Source of the DNA: Extensimonas perlucida
GTDB lineage: Bacteria; Pseudomonadota; Gammaproteobacteria; Burkholderiales; Burkholderiaceae_C
Length of the DNA stretch: 64,000 nucleotides
Direction of reading: 5' to 3'
Assembly: GCF_007655255.1 (NCBI RefSeq)
Contig: NZ_VMYE01000012.1
Span: 39,553 to 103,552 of the forward strand
The notes beneath the pieces are model-generated. The model did not search any database. It worked only from the letters and a program-made list of their open reading frames with translations, and was not told the origin of the DNA. The translations under genes were made by a program, and so were the position numbers. Within the stretch, counting starts at the first letter, position 1, and the number at the start of each line of letters is the position of its first letter. Positions 12,388-19,945 of the stretch are shown piece by piece.

Positions 12388-13311
12388 TCACATCGCCGCC
12401 GCGGGTGCGCGGTGAAAAAAATTCACCGGCAGCCCCGGCACCCGCACGCGCAGGCGCAGCAGCGCGCCAGCGGGCACGGGGGCGGCGCATTCCTCAGGCG
12501 GGCGCCCGCGCCGCGCCGAGGTCACGTACAGCGTGCGCAGGTCTTCGTCGCCAAAGCACACCATGGTGGGGCACTGCACAGGCGTGGCCAGGCGCTGCAG
12601 CACCTCGCCTGCGGGTGAGAGCTGCAGCACGCAGGCGCCTTCGAACATCGCCACCCAGTAGTTGCCCTGCGCATCCACACTTGCGCCGTCGGGCCGCCCG
12701 CCGTAGGGCACGCCGTCTTGCGGCAGCGCAAATTGCACCCAGGGCGTGCGCGCGCCCAGGCTGCCGCTCGCGGCGTCGAAGGCAAAGCGGTCTATGCGGT
12801 GCGCGGGCGTGTTGGCCCAGTAGAGCCAGCGCTCGTCGGGGCTGAAAGCCAGGCCGTTGGCGGTGTAGTTGTCGCCCGCCATGCGCCGCAGGCTGCACGC
12901 TGCGCTGCGGCAGTCCAGACGCCACAGCGCCGCGTCGGGCTGCGTGCGCGGGCTCACCACGGAGCCGGCCCAAAAACGCCCCGCACGGTCGCAACGCCCG
13001 TCGTTGAGGCGCAGCCGCTGCGGGTCGTGCGACTCTGGCGGCAGCTTGGCGATGCAGGTGATCGCGCCGGTCTGCACATCGAGCGCGTAAAAGCCGTCAC
13101 GCAAGCCCAGCGCCACGCCCCCGCCCAGCATGGGCGCACAGCAGCCGGGCTCGGACGGCGTGCTCCAGCGCCAATGCCGGCCCGTCTGCGGCTCCCAGGC
13201 ATGCACGGCAAACCCATGGATGTCGCACCAGTAAAGGCGCTTTTCCAGCGGGTGCCAAAAAGGAGACTCGCCAAGTTCGCAAGGGGGTAGGGGCAGGGCG
13301 GTGAAGGGCAT
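12388..13311 (-). CDS. SMP-30/gluconolactonase family protein
   Basis: This 307-residue, six-bladed beta-propeller lactonase probably opens a sugar lactone (gluconolactone, arabinolactone or similar). Visible family marks are the first metal ligand in CELGESPFW (E15), LNDGRCDRAGRFWAG, NGLAFSPDERWLYW with the ligand Asn, and the RPDGASVD stretch with the ligand Asp. No signal peptide is seen, so it is cytoplasmic. It is a lone gene between livF and the cysI promoter region, so the specific sugar cannot be inferred from neighbours. Confidence 0.88.
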   Translation of the reverse strand: MPFTALPLPPCELGESPFWHPLEKRLYWCDIHGFAVHAWEPQTGRHWRWSTPSEPGCCAPMLGGGVALGLRDGFYALDVQTGAITCIAKLPPESHDPQRLRLNDGRCDRAGRFWAGSVVSPRTQPDAALWRLDCRSAACSLRRMAGDNYTANGLAFSPDERWLYWANTPAHRIDRFAFDAASGSLGARTPWVQFALPQDGVPYGGRPDGASVDAQGNYWVAMFEGACVLQLSPAGEVLQRLATPVQCPTMVCFGDEDLRTLYVTSARRGRPPEECAAPVPAGALLRLRVRVPGLPVNFFHRAPAAAM

Positions 13312-13371
13312 GAACAGGTTCTAAGAAGAGGGTGGTGGCAAGGGATTGCCATCGTAATGTTTCACGGTGAA

Positions 13372-13381
13372 ATAAGCTTAT
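13372..13381. promoter_or_regulatory. Possible regulator site upstream of cysI
   Basis: A perfect 10-bp palindrome ATAAGCTTAT lies in an AT-rich tract (13371-13430) between the lactonase gene and cysI. Together with a nearby CATAAA it could be part of a CysB-type site, and TACATT at 13432-13437 could be a -10 box. This is a guess from position and base composition. Confidence 0.25.
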
Positions 13382-13462
13382 CCGCATAAACGCAAGAAAA
13401 AACTGTAGTTTGTTTTCATAAAAAGCCCGCCTACATTCGCTGTCATACCCGATGCAGCGCAG

Positions 13463-13476
13463 CTAGGAGCCTGTCG
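13463..13476 (+). repeat. Solo end of the CTAGGAGCCTGTCG palindromic element
   Basis: The 14 bases CTAGGAGCCTGTCG are identical to the outer end of the elements at 18771-18939 and 47204-47372. The rest of the element does not follow, so this is a decayed or solo end about 70 bases before cysI. Confidence 0.5.
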
Positions 13477-13543
13477 TGGGTGCCTTGGCCCCCGCGTCTG
13501 CCGCAGCGTGCGTGCGCAGCCCGTGCTTTCGTGCAGACGTTCC

Positions 13544-15373
13544 ATGTATCCATACACCGCTTTCGACCAAGAATTCATCCGCCTGCGCGCCGCGCAGTTT
13601 CGCGACCAGTTGCAGCGTTGGCAGGCCGGGCAGCTCAGCGACGAGCAGTTTTTGCCGCTGCGCCTGCAAAACGGCTGGTACGTGCAGCGCCATGCGCCCA
13701 TGCTGCGCGTGGCCGTGCCATATGGCGAGATCAGCAGTACGCAGCTGCGTATGCTGGCACGCATTGCACGCGAGTTCGACCAGCCCGATGCGGATTTGCT
13801 CGCGCAGGCGCAGGCCACGCAGGATGCGCTGCAGGCTTCGCAGCCGGGGCTCACGCTCGCGGCGCCGCCCTTGAAGTGGGGCTACGCGCACTTCACCACG
13901 CGCACCAACGTGCAGTTCAACTGGATTCCCCTGGCGCGCGCGGCCGACGTGATGGACTTGCTCGCGAGCGTGCAGATGCACGGCATACAGACCAGCGGCA
14001 ACGCCATTCGCAACATCACCTGCGACGCGCTCGCGGGCATTGCGCCCGACGAGGTCCTCGACACGCGGCCGTTTGCGGAAATTTTGCGCCAGTGGAGCAC
14101 GCTGCACCCCGAGTTCGCCTTTTTGCCGCGCAAGTTCAAGATCGCCTTCAGCGGCGCCGCCGAAGACCGCGCCGCAACCGGCTGGTACGACATCGGCCTG
14201 CGTGTGGTGCAAAGCGACGCGGGCGGCGTGGGCTTTGCGGTGAGCGTGGGCGGCGGCATGGGGCGCACGCCCGTGATCGGCACCGTGGTGCGCGAATTTT
14301 TGCCCTGGCGCGAGCTGCTCAACTACACCGAGGCCGTGGTGCGTGTCTATAACCAGTACGGGCGGCGCGACAACAAGTGGAAGGCGCGCATCAAGATGCT
14401 GGTCAAGGCCGAGGGCCAGCGCTTCATCGACGCGGTGGAGGCCGAATACCAAGCCATCGTCACGCGCGACGGCGCGCCGCACACCATCACGGACGCCGAG
14501 CTCGCGCGCATGCAGGCGGGCTTTGCCGTGCCGCCGCTCGCGCCCGCCAATCTGCCCAGCGGCACCGACACGGCCAGCACCGACACGGCCAGCACCGCCT
14601 ACCAGCGCTGGCTCACGCAAAACGTGCGCGCGCACCGGCTGCCGCAGCTGGCCGCGGTGACGCTGTCGTTCAAGCGCGCGGGCTGGGCGCCGGGCGACGC
14701 GGATGCGGACACGCTGGCGGCGCTGGCCGACCTTGCCGAGCGCTTCAGCGCGGGCGAGGCGCGCGTCACGCACGCGCAAAACCTGCTGCTGCCCTGGGTG
14801 CACCAGAGTGATTTGCCCGCGCTGTACGAGGAGGCGCGCGCGCTGGGCCTGGCGCAGCCCAACATCGGGCTGCTCACCGACATGATCGCGTGCCCCGGCG
14901 GGGATTTTTGTTCGCTCGCGAACGCGCGCGCCATCCCGATCGCCGCGGCGCTCACCGAACTGTTTGCCGACATCGACGAGGTCAGCGACCTCGGGCCCAT
15001 CGATCTGCACATCAGCGGCTGCATCAACAGTTGCGGGCACCACCACAGCGGGCACATCGGCATTCTGGGAGTGGACAAGGACGGCAAGGAGTGGTACCAG
15101 GTGACGCTGGGCGGCTCGGACGGCTCGGCGCTCTCGGGGCCGGCGACGCCGGGCAAGGTGGTGGGGCCGTCGTTCAGCGCGGCCGAGGTGCCGGGCGTGG
15201 TCGAGGCGATTTTGGACAGCTACCGCGCGCTGCGCCTGCATGCGGCCGAGCCCTTCATCGCCACGCTGCGCCGCGTGGGCCACGAGCCCTTCAAGGCCGC
15301 GGCGAACGGCGCGCGCTTGGGCGAGCACCGCGCCACGCACGCTGCACATGCCGCAGAAACCAGCGCCGCATGA
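13544..15373 (+). CDS. cysI: Sulfite reductase haemoprotein (CysI-like)
   Basis: This 609-residue sirohaem/[4Fe-4S] reductase converts sulfite to sulfide. Two nitrite/sulfite reductase ferredoxin-like half-domains and two sirohaem domains are recognisable. Cluster cysteines are C450 and C456 (CPGGDFC) and C493 and C497 (CINSC). A Gly/Val-rich sirohaem segment GFAVSVGGGMG lies near residue 230. No CysJ flavoprotein gene is nearby, but a ferredoxin and a ferredoxin-NADP reductase follow the operon, so ferredoxin may be the donor. I use the ATG at 13544 (MYPYTAFDQ). A residue run of Thr/Ala/Ser (STDTAST, around 345) is a local tandem duplication. A nitrite reductase role is less likely given cysHDN downstream. 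Confidence 0.9.
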   Translation: MYPYTAFDQEFIRLRAAQFRDQLQRWQAGQLSDEQFLPLRLQNGWYVQRHAPMLRVAVPYGEISSTQLRMLARIAREFDQPDADLLAQAQATQDALQASQPGLTLAAPPLKWGYAHFTTRTNVQFNWIPLARAADVMDLLASVQMHGIQTSGNAIRNITCDALAGIAPDEVLDTRPFAEILRQWSTLHPEFAFLPRKFKIAFSGAAEDRAATGWYDIGLRVVQSDAGGVGFAVSVGGGMGRTPVIGTVVREFLPWRELLNYTEAVVRVYNQYGRRDNKWKARIKMLVKAEGQRFIDAVEAEYQAIVTRDGAPHTITDAELARMQAGFAVPPLAPANLPSGTDTASTDTASTAYQRWLTQNVRAHRLPQLAAVTLSFKRAGWAPGDADADTLAALADLAERFSAGEARVTHAQNLLLPWVHQSDLPALYEEARALGLAQPNIGLLTDMIACPGGDFCSLANARAIPIAAALTELFADIDEVSDLGPIDLHISGCINSCGHHHSGHIGILGVDKDGKEWYQVTLGGSDGSALSGPATPGKVVGPSFSAAEVPGVVEAILDSYRALRLHAAEPFIATLRRVGHEPFKAAANGARLGEHRATHAAHAAETSAA

Positions 15374-15432
15374 ATCCCGAACCCCAATCGCCCCTAAGGT
15401 GGCGCTTCGCGATGTGTGCAATGAACATTTCC

Positions 15433-15547
15433 CGTCATTGCGAGGGCCGCAAGGCCCGTGGCAATCCATGCGGCCTTCGATTCGGCGCCTGCGCCTCTTG
15501 CCGAGCCAGCACTGGATTGCCGCGCCCCTGCGGGGCTCGCAATGACG
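15433..15547. repeat. 115-bp REP doublet (CGTCATTGCGAG ... CTCGCAATGACG)
   Basis: The segment between cysI and the DUF934 gene is bounded by the perfect 12-bp inverted ends CGTCATTGCGAG and CTCGCAATGACG. Inside, GGCAATCCA and TGGATTGCC form a second inverted pair, so the whole can fold as a long cruciform. The outer ends match the palindrome at 630-654. It interrupts the otherwise tight cys operon by about 270 bp. Confidence 0.8.
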
Positions 15548-15641
15548 AGGGTCTGTGTGACGGCCAAACTGCTTCGCCAGCCGCGTCGCCATCATCCGGC
15601 GTCTTGATGAACCATCTGGATTGAACCTCGACCAGAGCCTC

Positions 15642-15709
15642 AAAATGATCAAATTGATAGCTGCCAGCGCCCACCAGACGGGCGCAAACGGCCTAAAAAC
15701 CTTGCAAAT
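15642..15709 (+). repeat. ATAGCTGC-type repeat at the start of the DUF934 gene
   Basis: TTGATAGCTGCCAGCGCCCA and GGGCGCAAACGGCCTAAAA occur in the same order and frame as in lolA. The copy supplies the start codon region and the first 20 or so residues of the DUF934 protein. Confidence 0.75.
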
Positions 15710-16055
15710 CGCGAACGACGCCGAGCTCGCCGAACTGGCCGCGGCGGGCGCGTTCGAAGGCGTGGAGTGCATCGATCTGCATTTCCCCAAATTCACCGAT
15801 GGCCGCGCCTTCAGCCAGGCCATGCTGTTGCGCCGGCGCTACCGCTTCGCGGGCGACTTGTGCGCCACGGGCGAGGTGCTGATCGACCAGTTGCTGCAAA
15901 TGGCGCGCTGCGGCTTCAGCAGCGCGGTGCTGCCAGACGACACCGACTGGGCCGCGGCCGAGCGCCAATTGCGCCGCTTTGCCGGCTTCTACCAAGCCGA
16001 CGCGCGCACGCCCACGCCACGCTTTGCGCGTGTCAGCACGACGGAGGCCGCATGA
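15645..16055 (+). CDS. DUF934 protein of the sulfate assimilation operon
   Basis: This 136-residue DUF934 protein is regularly found between cysI and cysH in proteobacterial sulfate-reduction operons. Its biochemical role is not established; a helper role for sulfite reductase is suggested only by context. The core starts near ANDAELAEL and contains IDLHFPKFTDGRAFS and ELLIDQLLQMARCGFS-like helices. The first 20 residues (IAASAHQTGANGLKTLQ) come from an interspersed repeat and are probably not ancestral. The ATG at 15645 is inside the repeat; a TTG at 15621 is an alternative. The stop overlaps cysH by 4 bases. Confidence 0.85.
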   Translation: MIKLIAASAHQTGANGLKTLQIANDAELAELAAAGAFEGVECIDLHFPKFTDGRAFSQAMLLRRRYRFAGDLCATGEVLIDQLLQMARCGFSSAVLPDDTDWAAAERQLRRFAGFYQADARTPTPRFARVSTTEAA

Positions 16056-16885
16056 ACAATGCTTTTTCTTCCATAGCGTCTGCTCCGATTGCACCCTTGC
16101 ACACGCAGGGAACGCAGGAGGTGCAAGAAACGCAAGCCGCGGGCAGCGCCATCGCGCTCTACGCGCGCCCCTCGCCCGACTTTGCCGCCAAGCTGGGTGA
16201 AGCCGTGCGCACGCTGCAGCGCGCCGCGGCGCAGGGCCCGGTGGTGCAGGCCAACAGCCTGGGCGCCGAGGACATGGTCATCACCGACCTCATCAACCGC
16301 CACGCGCTCGCCGTGGGCGTTTTCGTGCTCGACACGGGGGCGCTGCACGCCGAAACGCTCGCGCTGCTCGCGCAGCTCAAGGCGCAGCAGGCCCGCCACC
16401 CGCACGCGCCGCTCACGGTCTATCGCCCCGCCGCCCAGGCCGTGGCCGCCTTCGTGCAACGCGAAGGGCAGGACGCCATGTACCGCAGCATCGCGCTGCG
16501 CAAAGCCTGCTGCGCCATGCGCAAGCTCGAGCCGCTGGCGCGCGCGCTCGCGGGGCAAAAGGGCTGGATCACCGGCTTGCGCCGCGAGCAGTCGGGCGCG
16601 CGCGCCGACGTTGCTCTGATCGACGAAACCGAAGTGCCCAGCAAGGGCCTGACCAAGTTCAACCCGCTCGCAGGCTGGAGCTGGGGCGACGTGTGGCACT
16701 ACATCGCCAGCCACGGCGTGCCCACCAACGTGCTGCACGACCGCTTTTACCCCAGCATAGGCTGCGCCCCGTGCACACGCCCCATTGCCGTGGGCGAGGA
16801 CTTTCGCGCGGGCCGCTGGTGGTGGGAGGATGAACAGGCCAAGGAATGCGGCCTGCACGTGAAACAAGGGGAAGCCAAAGCATGA
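16052..16885 (+). CDS. cysH: Assimilatory APS/PAPS reductase CysH
   Basis: CysH reduces adenylyl sulfate to sulfite. The 277-residue protein has the four-cysteine iron-sulfur signature C153-C154 and C238-x2-C241 that marks [4Fe-4S] APS reductases rather than the cluster-free PAPS type. The catalytic cysteine is near the C-terminus in ECGLH (C266). The absence of a cysC-like kinase in this operon agrees with APS as substrate. The gene overlaps the DUF934 stop and itself overlaps cysD by ATGA, so translation is coupled. The first 30 residues are low-complexity and not conserved. Confidence 0.93.
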   Translation: MNNAFSSIASAPIAPLHTQGTQEVQETQAAGSAIALYARPSPDFAAKLGEAVRTLQRAAAQGPVVQANSLGAEDMVITDLINRHALAVGVFVLDTGALHAETLALLAQLKAQQARHPHAPLTVYRPAAQAVAAFVQREGQDAMYRSIALRKACCAMRKLEPLARALAGQKGWITGLRREQSGARADVALIDETEVPSKGLTKFNPLAGWSWGDVWHYIASHGVPTNVLHDRFYPSIGCAPCTRPIAVGEDFRAGRWWWEDEQAKECGLHVKQGEAKA

Positions 16886-17838
16886 ACGCCCGCACCGACA
16901 CCGAATTGCTGCAAACCGTCACCCAGCCCGCGCTGCATCCATTGAGCAACGCGCACCTGGACGCGCTCGAGGAAGAAACCATTTTCATCCTGCGCGAGGC
17001 CGCCGCGGCGTTCGAGCGCCCCGCGCTGCTGTTTTCGGGCGGCAAGGATTCGCTCGTGATGCTGCGCTGCGCCGAAAAAGCCTTTGGGGCAAGCCGCATC
17101 CCGTTTCCGCTATTGATGATAGACACGGGGCACAACTTCCCCGAGGTCACCGATTTTCGCGACCGGCGCGCCGCCGAGCTGCAGGCCACGCTGATCGTGC
17201 GCAGCGTCGAGGACAGCATGGCGCGCGGCACCGTGCGCCTGGCGCACCCGGGCGAGAGCCGCAACGCGCACCAATCGGTCACGCTGCTCGAAGCCATCGA
17301 AGAGTTCCGCTTCGACGCGCTGCTCGGCGGCGCACGGCGCGACGAAGAAAAGGCGCGCGCCAAGGAGCGCATCTTCAGCCACCGCGACAGCTTCGGCCAG
17401 TGGCAGCCCAAAGCGCAGCGGCCCGAGCTGTGGACGCTGTTCAACACGCGGCTGCAGCCGGGCGAGCACTTTCGCGTGTTCCCGATCAGCAACTGGACCG
17501 AGCTCGACGTGTGGCAATACATCGCGCGCGAGCACATCGCGCTGCCCAGCCTCTACTACGCCCACCGCCGCGAGGTGGTCGAGCGCCGCGGCCTGCTCGT
17601 GCCCGTCACGCCGCTGACGCCGCCGCGCGCGGGCGAGCAGGTGCAAGTGCGCAGCGTGCGCTTTCGCACCGTGGGCGACATCACCTGCACCTGCCCGGTG
17701 GAAAGCCACGCCGCCACGCCCGCCGACATCGTGCGCGAAACCCTGGCCGCCGAAGTCAGCGAACGCGGCGCCACGCGCATGGACGACCAGACCAGCGAGG
17801 CGAGCATGGAAAAGCGCAAGCGGGATGGGTACTTTTGA
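16882..17838 (+). CDS. cysD: Sulfate adenylyltransferase subunit 2 CysD
   Basis: CysD is the small catalytic subunit of ATP sulfurylase, 318 residues. The PP-loop SGGKDS is at residues 52-57, followed by MIDTGHNFPEV and the C-terminal RYRTVGDITCTCPV-type segment (here RFRTVGDITCTCPVES), diagnostic for CysD. It forms a heterodimer with the GTPase CysN, which is encoded next with a TGATG overlap. The start ATG overlaps the cysH stop. Confidence 0.96.
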   Translation: MNARTDTELLQTVTQPALHPLSNAHLDALEEETIFILREAAAAFERPALLFSGGKDSLVMLRCAEKAFGASRIPFPLLMIDTGHNFPEVTDFRDRRAAELQATLIVRSVEDSMARGTVRLAHPGESRNAHQSVTLLEAIEEFRFDALLGGARRDEEKARAKERIFSHRDSFGQWQPKAQRPELWTLFNTRLQPGEHFRVFPISNWTELDVWQYIAREHIALPSLYYAHRREVVERRGLLVPVTPLTPPRAGEQVQVRSVRFRTVGDITCTCPVESHAATPADIVRETLAAEVSERGATRMDDQTSEASMEKRKRDGYF

Positions 17839-19454
17839 TGAGGGACCGGATCATGGAAACTACTGAATCAATAGCTGCTAGCGCTCGTCCTACCTGTGCA
17901 AATGGCCAAAATGATGCAAAACTTTCAGACGCCGGCACGCGCGCGGCGGCGCTGCGCTTCATCACCTGCGGCTCGGTCGATGACGGCAAAAGCACGCTGA
18001 TCGGGCGCCTGCTGCTCGACAGCCGCGCGGTGCTGCAAGACCACCTCGCGGGCGTCACACGCGGCGGCACGGCCGACCTGGCACTGCTCACCGATGGCCT
18101 GCAGGCCGAGCGCGAGCAAGGCATCACCATCGACGTGGCCTGGCGTTACTTTGCCACCGAGGCGCGCAAGTTCATCATCGGCGACGCGCCGGGGCACGAG
18201 CAATACACGCGCAACATGGTCACCGCCGCCTCGCAGGCCGACGCCGCCGTGGTACTCGTCGATGCCACCAAGCTGGACTGGCGCAACGCTGCGCTCGCGC
18301 TGCTGCCGCAAACGCGCCGCCACACGCTGCTGCTCGACCTGCTGCGCGTGCCCTCCATCGTGTTTGCGATCAACAAGCTCGACGCCGTGGACGACCCGGC
18401 CACCGCGTATGCGCACATCCGCACGGCCTTGCAGGACTTCACGCGCGCGAGCGGCATCACGCCCACGGCCATCGTGCCGATCTCGGCGCTCGAAGGCTGG
18501 AACGTGGTCGATTTCGAGCACACGCACGCGGGCTGGTGCGGCTACCAGGGCCCGAGCTTGCTGCAAGTATTGGAGCAGCTGCCCACCACGCCTGCCGATT
18601 CCGCCTTGCCGCTGGCTCTGCCCGTGCAGTGGGTGGAAAAGTTCTCCGCCTCGGCAGACACCACGCGCGGGCGCCGCGTGTTCTGGGGCCGCGTGGCCGC
18701 GGGCCAGGTGTACGAGGGCATGGCGGTGCAAGTCTTCCCGAGCGGCCACATGGCGCGCGTGGCGCAGGTGCTAGGAGCCTGTCGGACTTTGGGCGTCGAA
18801 AGCGAGAATGCACCCCGGCGAGGCCAGTTTTTGCCGGATTCGCCGCCCCATAGCGGGACTATGGGGCAAGAAGCCGGTAAAAAATGGGCCGCTGCGGCGC
18901 ATTCGCAGCCGACGATTTCAAAGTCCGACAGGCTCCTAGACGCCGTGCGCACGCCCCAGGCCGTGTGCGCGGGCCGCAGCGCCGGCGTGGTGCTGGACCG
19001 TGAAGTCGATGTATCGCGCGGCGACTGGCTCATGGCCGCGCCCGCCGCTGGTGCCGTGCCGCAAACGCCACAGGACGACGACTTCGACATGCCCGCAGCA
19101 CCCGCGGCTGCGCCCGTCTGGCCCGCGCGGCGCGACTTCACGGCCACGCTCGCCTGGATGGACGACGAGCCGCTGCAGCCGGGCCGCGTCTATTGGGCGC
19201 TGCACGGTCACCGCTGGGTCAAGGCCAAGGTGCAGCGCATCCTGCACCGGCTCGACATCCACACCCTGGCCGCGCAAGAAGCCACGCAGCTCGAGCCCAA
19301 CGCGATCGGCCAGGTGCAATTGCTGCTGCAAGAGCCCATCCCCGTCGCGCCCTTCACGCAGGCGCGCGTGCTCGGTTCGCTGATCCTTGTTGACACCGCA
19401 AGCCACCGCACCGCCGCCGCCGTGCTGGTGCAAGCTGGCATTGCCCTGACTTAG
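17838..19454 (+). CDS. cysN: Sulfate adenylyltransferase subunit 1 CysN with in-frame repeat insertion
   Basis: CysN is the EF-Tu-like GTPase that drives sulfate adenylylation by CysD. The P-loop GSVDDGKST, the switch motif [12 protein letters not shown] and the guanine motif NKLD are intact. Domains II and III follow. The 538-residue product is longer than usual for two visible reasons. Its N-terminus ([14 protein letters not shown]) is encoded by an ATAGCTGC-type repeat. About 55 residues after L312 ([14 protein letters not shown]...SKSDRLL) are encoded by a palindromic element, after which the normal domain II/III sequence resumes at [12 protein letters not shown]. The element does not break the frame. 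The ATG at 17838 overlaps the cysD stop; an ATG at 17853 is an alternative. Confidence 0.93.
   Translation: MRDRIMETTESIAASARPTCANGQNDAKLSDAGTRAAALRFITCGSVDDGKSTLIGRLLLDSRAVLQDHLAGVTRGGTADLALLTDGLQAEREQGITIDVAWRYFATEARKFIIGDAPGHEQYTRNMVTAASQADAAVVLVDATKLDWRNAALALLPQTRRHTLLLDLLRVPSIVFAINKLDAVDDPATAYAHIRTALQDFTRASGITPTAIVPISALEGWNVVDFEHTHAGWCGYQGPSLLQVLEQLPTTPADSALPLALPVQWVEKFSASADTTRGRRVFWGRVAAGQVYEGMAVQVFPSGHMARVAQVLGACRTLGVESENAPRRGQFLPDSPPHSGTMGQEAGKKWAAAAHSQPTISKSDRLLDAVRTPQAVCAGRSAGVVLDREVDVSRGDWLMAAPAAGAVPQTPQDDDFDMPAAPAAAPVWPARRDFTATLAWMDDEPLQPGRVYWALHGHRWVKAKVQRILHRLDIHTLAAQEATQLEPNAIGQVQLLLQEPIPVAPFTQARVLGSLILVDTASHRTAAAVLVQAGIALT
17866..17922 (+). repeat. ATAGCTGC-type repeat at the start of cysN
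   Basis: CAATAGCTGCTAGCGCTCG is followed by GCAAATGGCCAAAATGATGC. It shares the core and word order with the copies in lolA, the DUF934 gene and rarA (antisense). It is translated as [16 protein letters not shown] in CysN. Confidence 0.65.
18771..18939 (+). mobile_element. Palindromic in-frame element, copy A (inside cysN)
   Basis: Perfect 19-bp terminal inverted repeats lie at 18772-18790 and 18920-18938, both beginning TAGGAGCCTGTCGG. CTAG occurs at both outer edges and may be a 4-bp target duplication. The centre holds a second hairpin, GCCCCATAG/CTATGGGGC. Net insertion is 165 bp if CTAG is duplicated, a multiple of three. No transposase is encoded, so it would be a non-autonomous element. 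The related copies are at 37442-37564 and 47204-47372. Confidence 0.85.
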
Positions 19455-19531
19455 ATCAGCCCCTACTGCGTTCATCAGCATCCATCGCCCGCATAAAATC
19501 GCGGGCTTTCACCCACCGGCAACCATCCGTC

Positions 19532-19861
19532 ATGACCCACGTCGTTACCGAAAACTGCATCAACTGCAAATACACCGATTGCGTGGACGTGTGCCCCGTC
19601 GATTGCTTCAAAGAAGGGCCGAACTTCCTGACCATCGACCCCGACGAGTGCATAGACTGTGCGGTCTGCATCCCCGAATGTCCGGCCAACGCCATCTTCG
19701 CCGAAGAAGACGTGCCCTCGGACCAACTCGCGTTCATCAAGATCAACGCCGAGCTTGCGCGCGCCGCCGGCTGGAAAACCATCACCAAGCGCAAGGCCCC
19801 GCTGCCCGATGCCGACGAATGGAACGGCAAGCCGGGCAAAATCCAGCACCTGATCCGCTGA
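19532..19861 (+). CDS. fdxA: Ferredoxin FdxA (7Fe type)
   Basis: This 109-residue soluble ferredoxin has cysteines at 9, 12, 17, 21 and 40, 43, 46, 50, the pattern of [3Fe-4S][4Fe-4S] ferredoxins, and the long C-terminal extension ending [11 protein letters not shown] that is typical of FdxA. It lies 77 bases after cysN and before a ferredoxin-NADP reductase, which suggests it links NADPH to the sulfite reductase. Confidence 0.94.
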   Translation: MTHVVTENCINCKYTDCVDVCPVDCFKEGPNFLTIDPDECIDCAVCIPECPANAIFAEEDVPSDQLAFIKINAELARAAGWKTITKRKAPLPDADEWNGKPGKIQHLIR

Positions 19862-19945
19862 GCTTGATCCGCTGCATCTGACGCGCCGCGCCGCTTTTCT
19901 TCCCCCGCTGCCTCCCCATCGCCTTTTGCCGCTGTCGCCACCGCC

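Noticed and set aside
18771..18939. Reading the cysN insertion as an intein
   Set aside because: Too short, lacks Cys/Ser splice residues and the C-terminal His-Asn, and is bounded by DNA inverted repeats.
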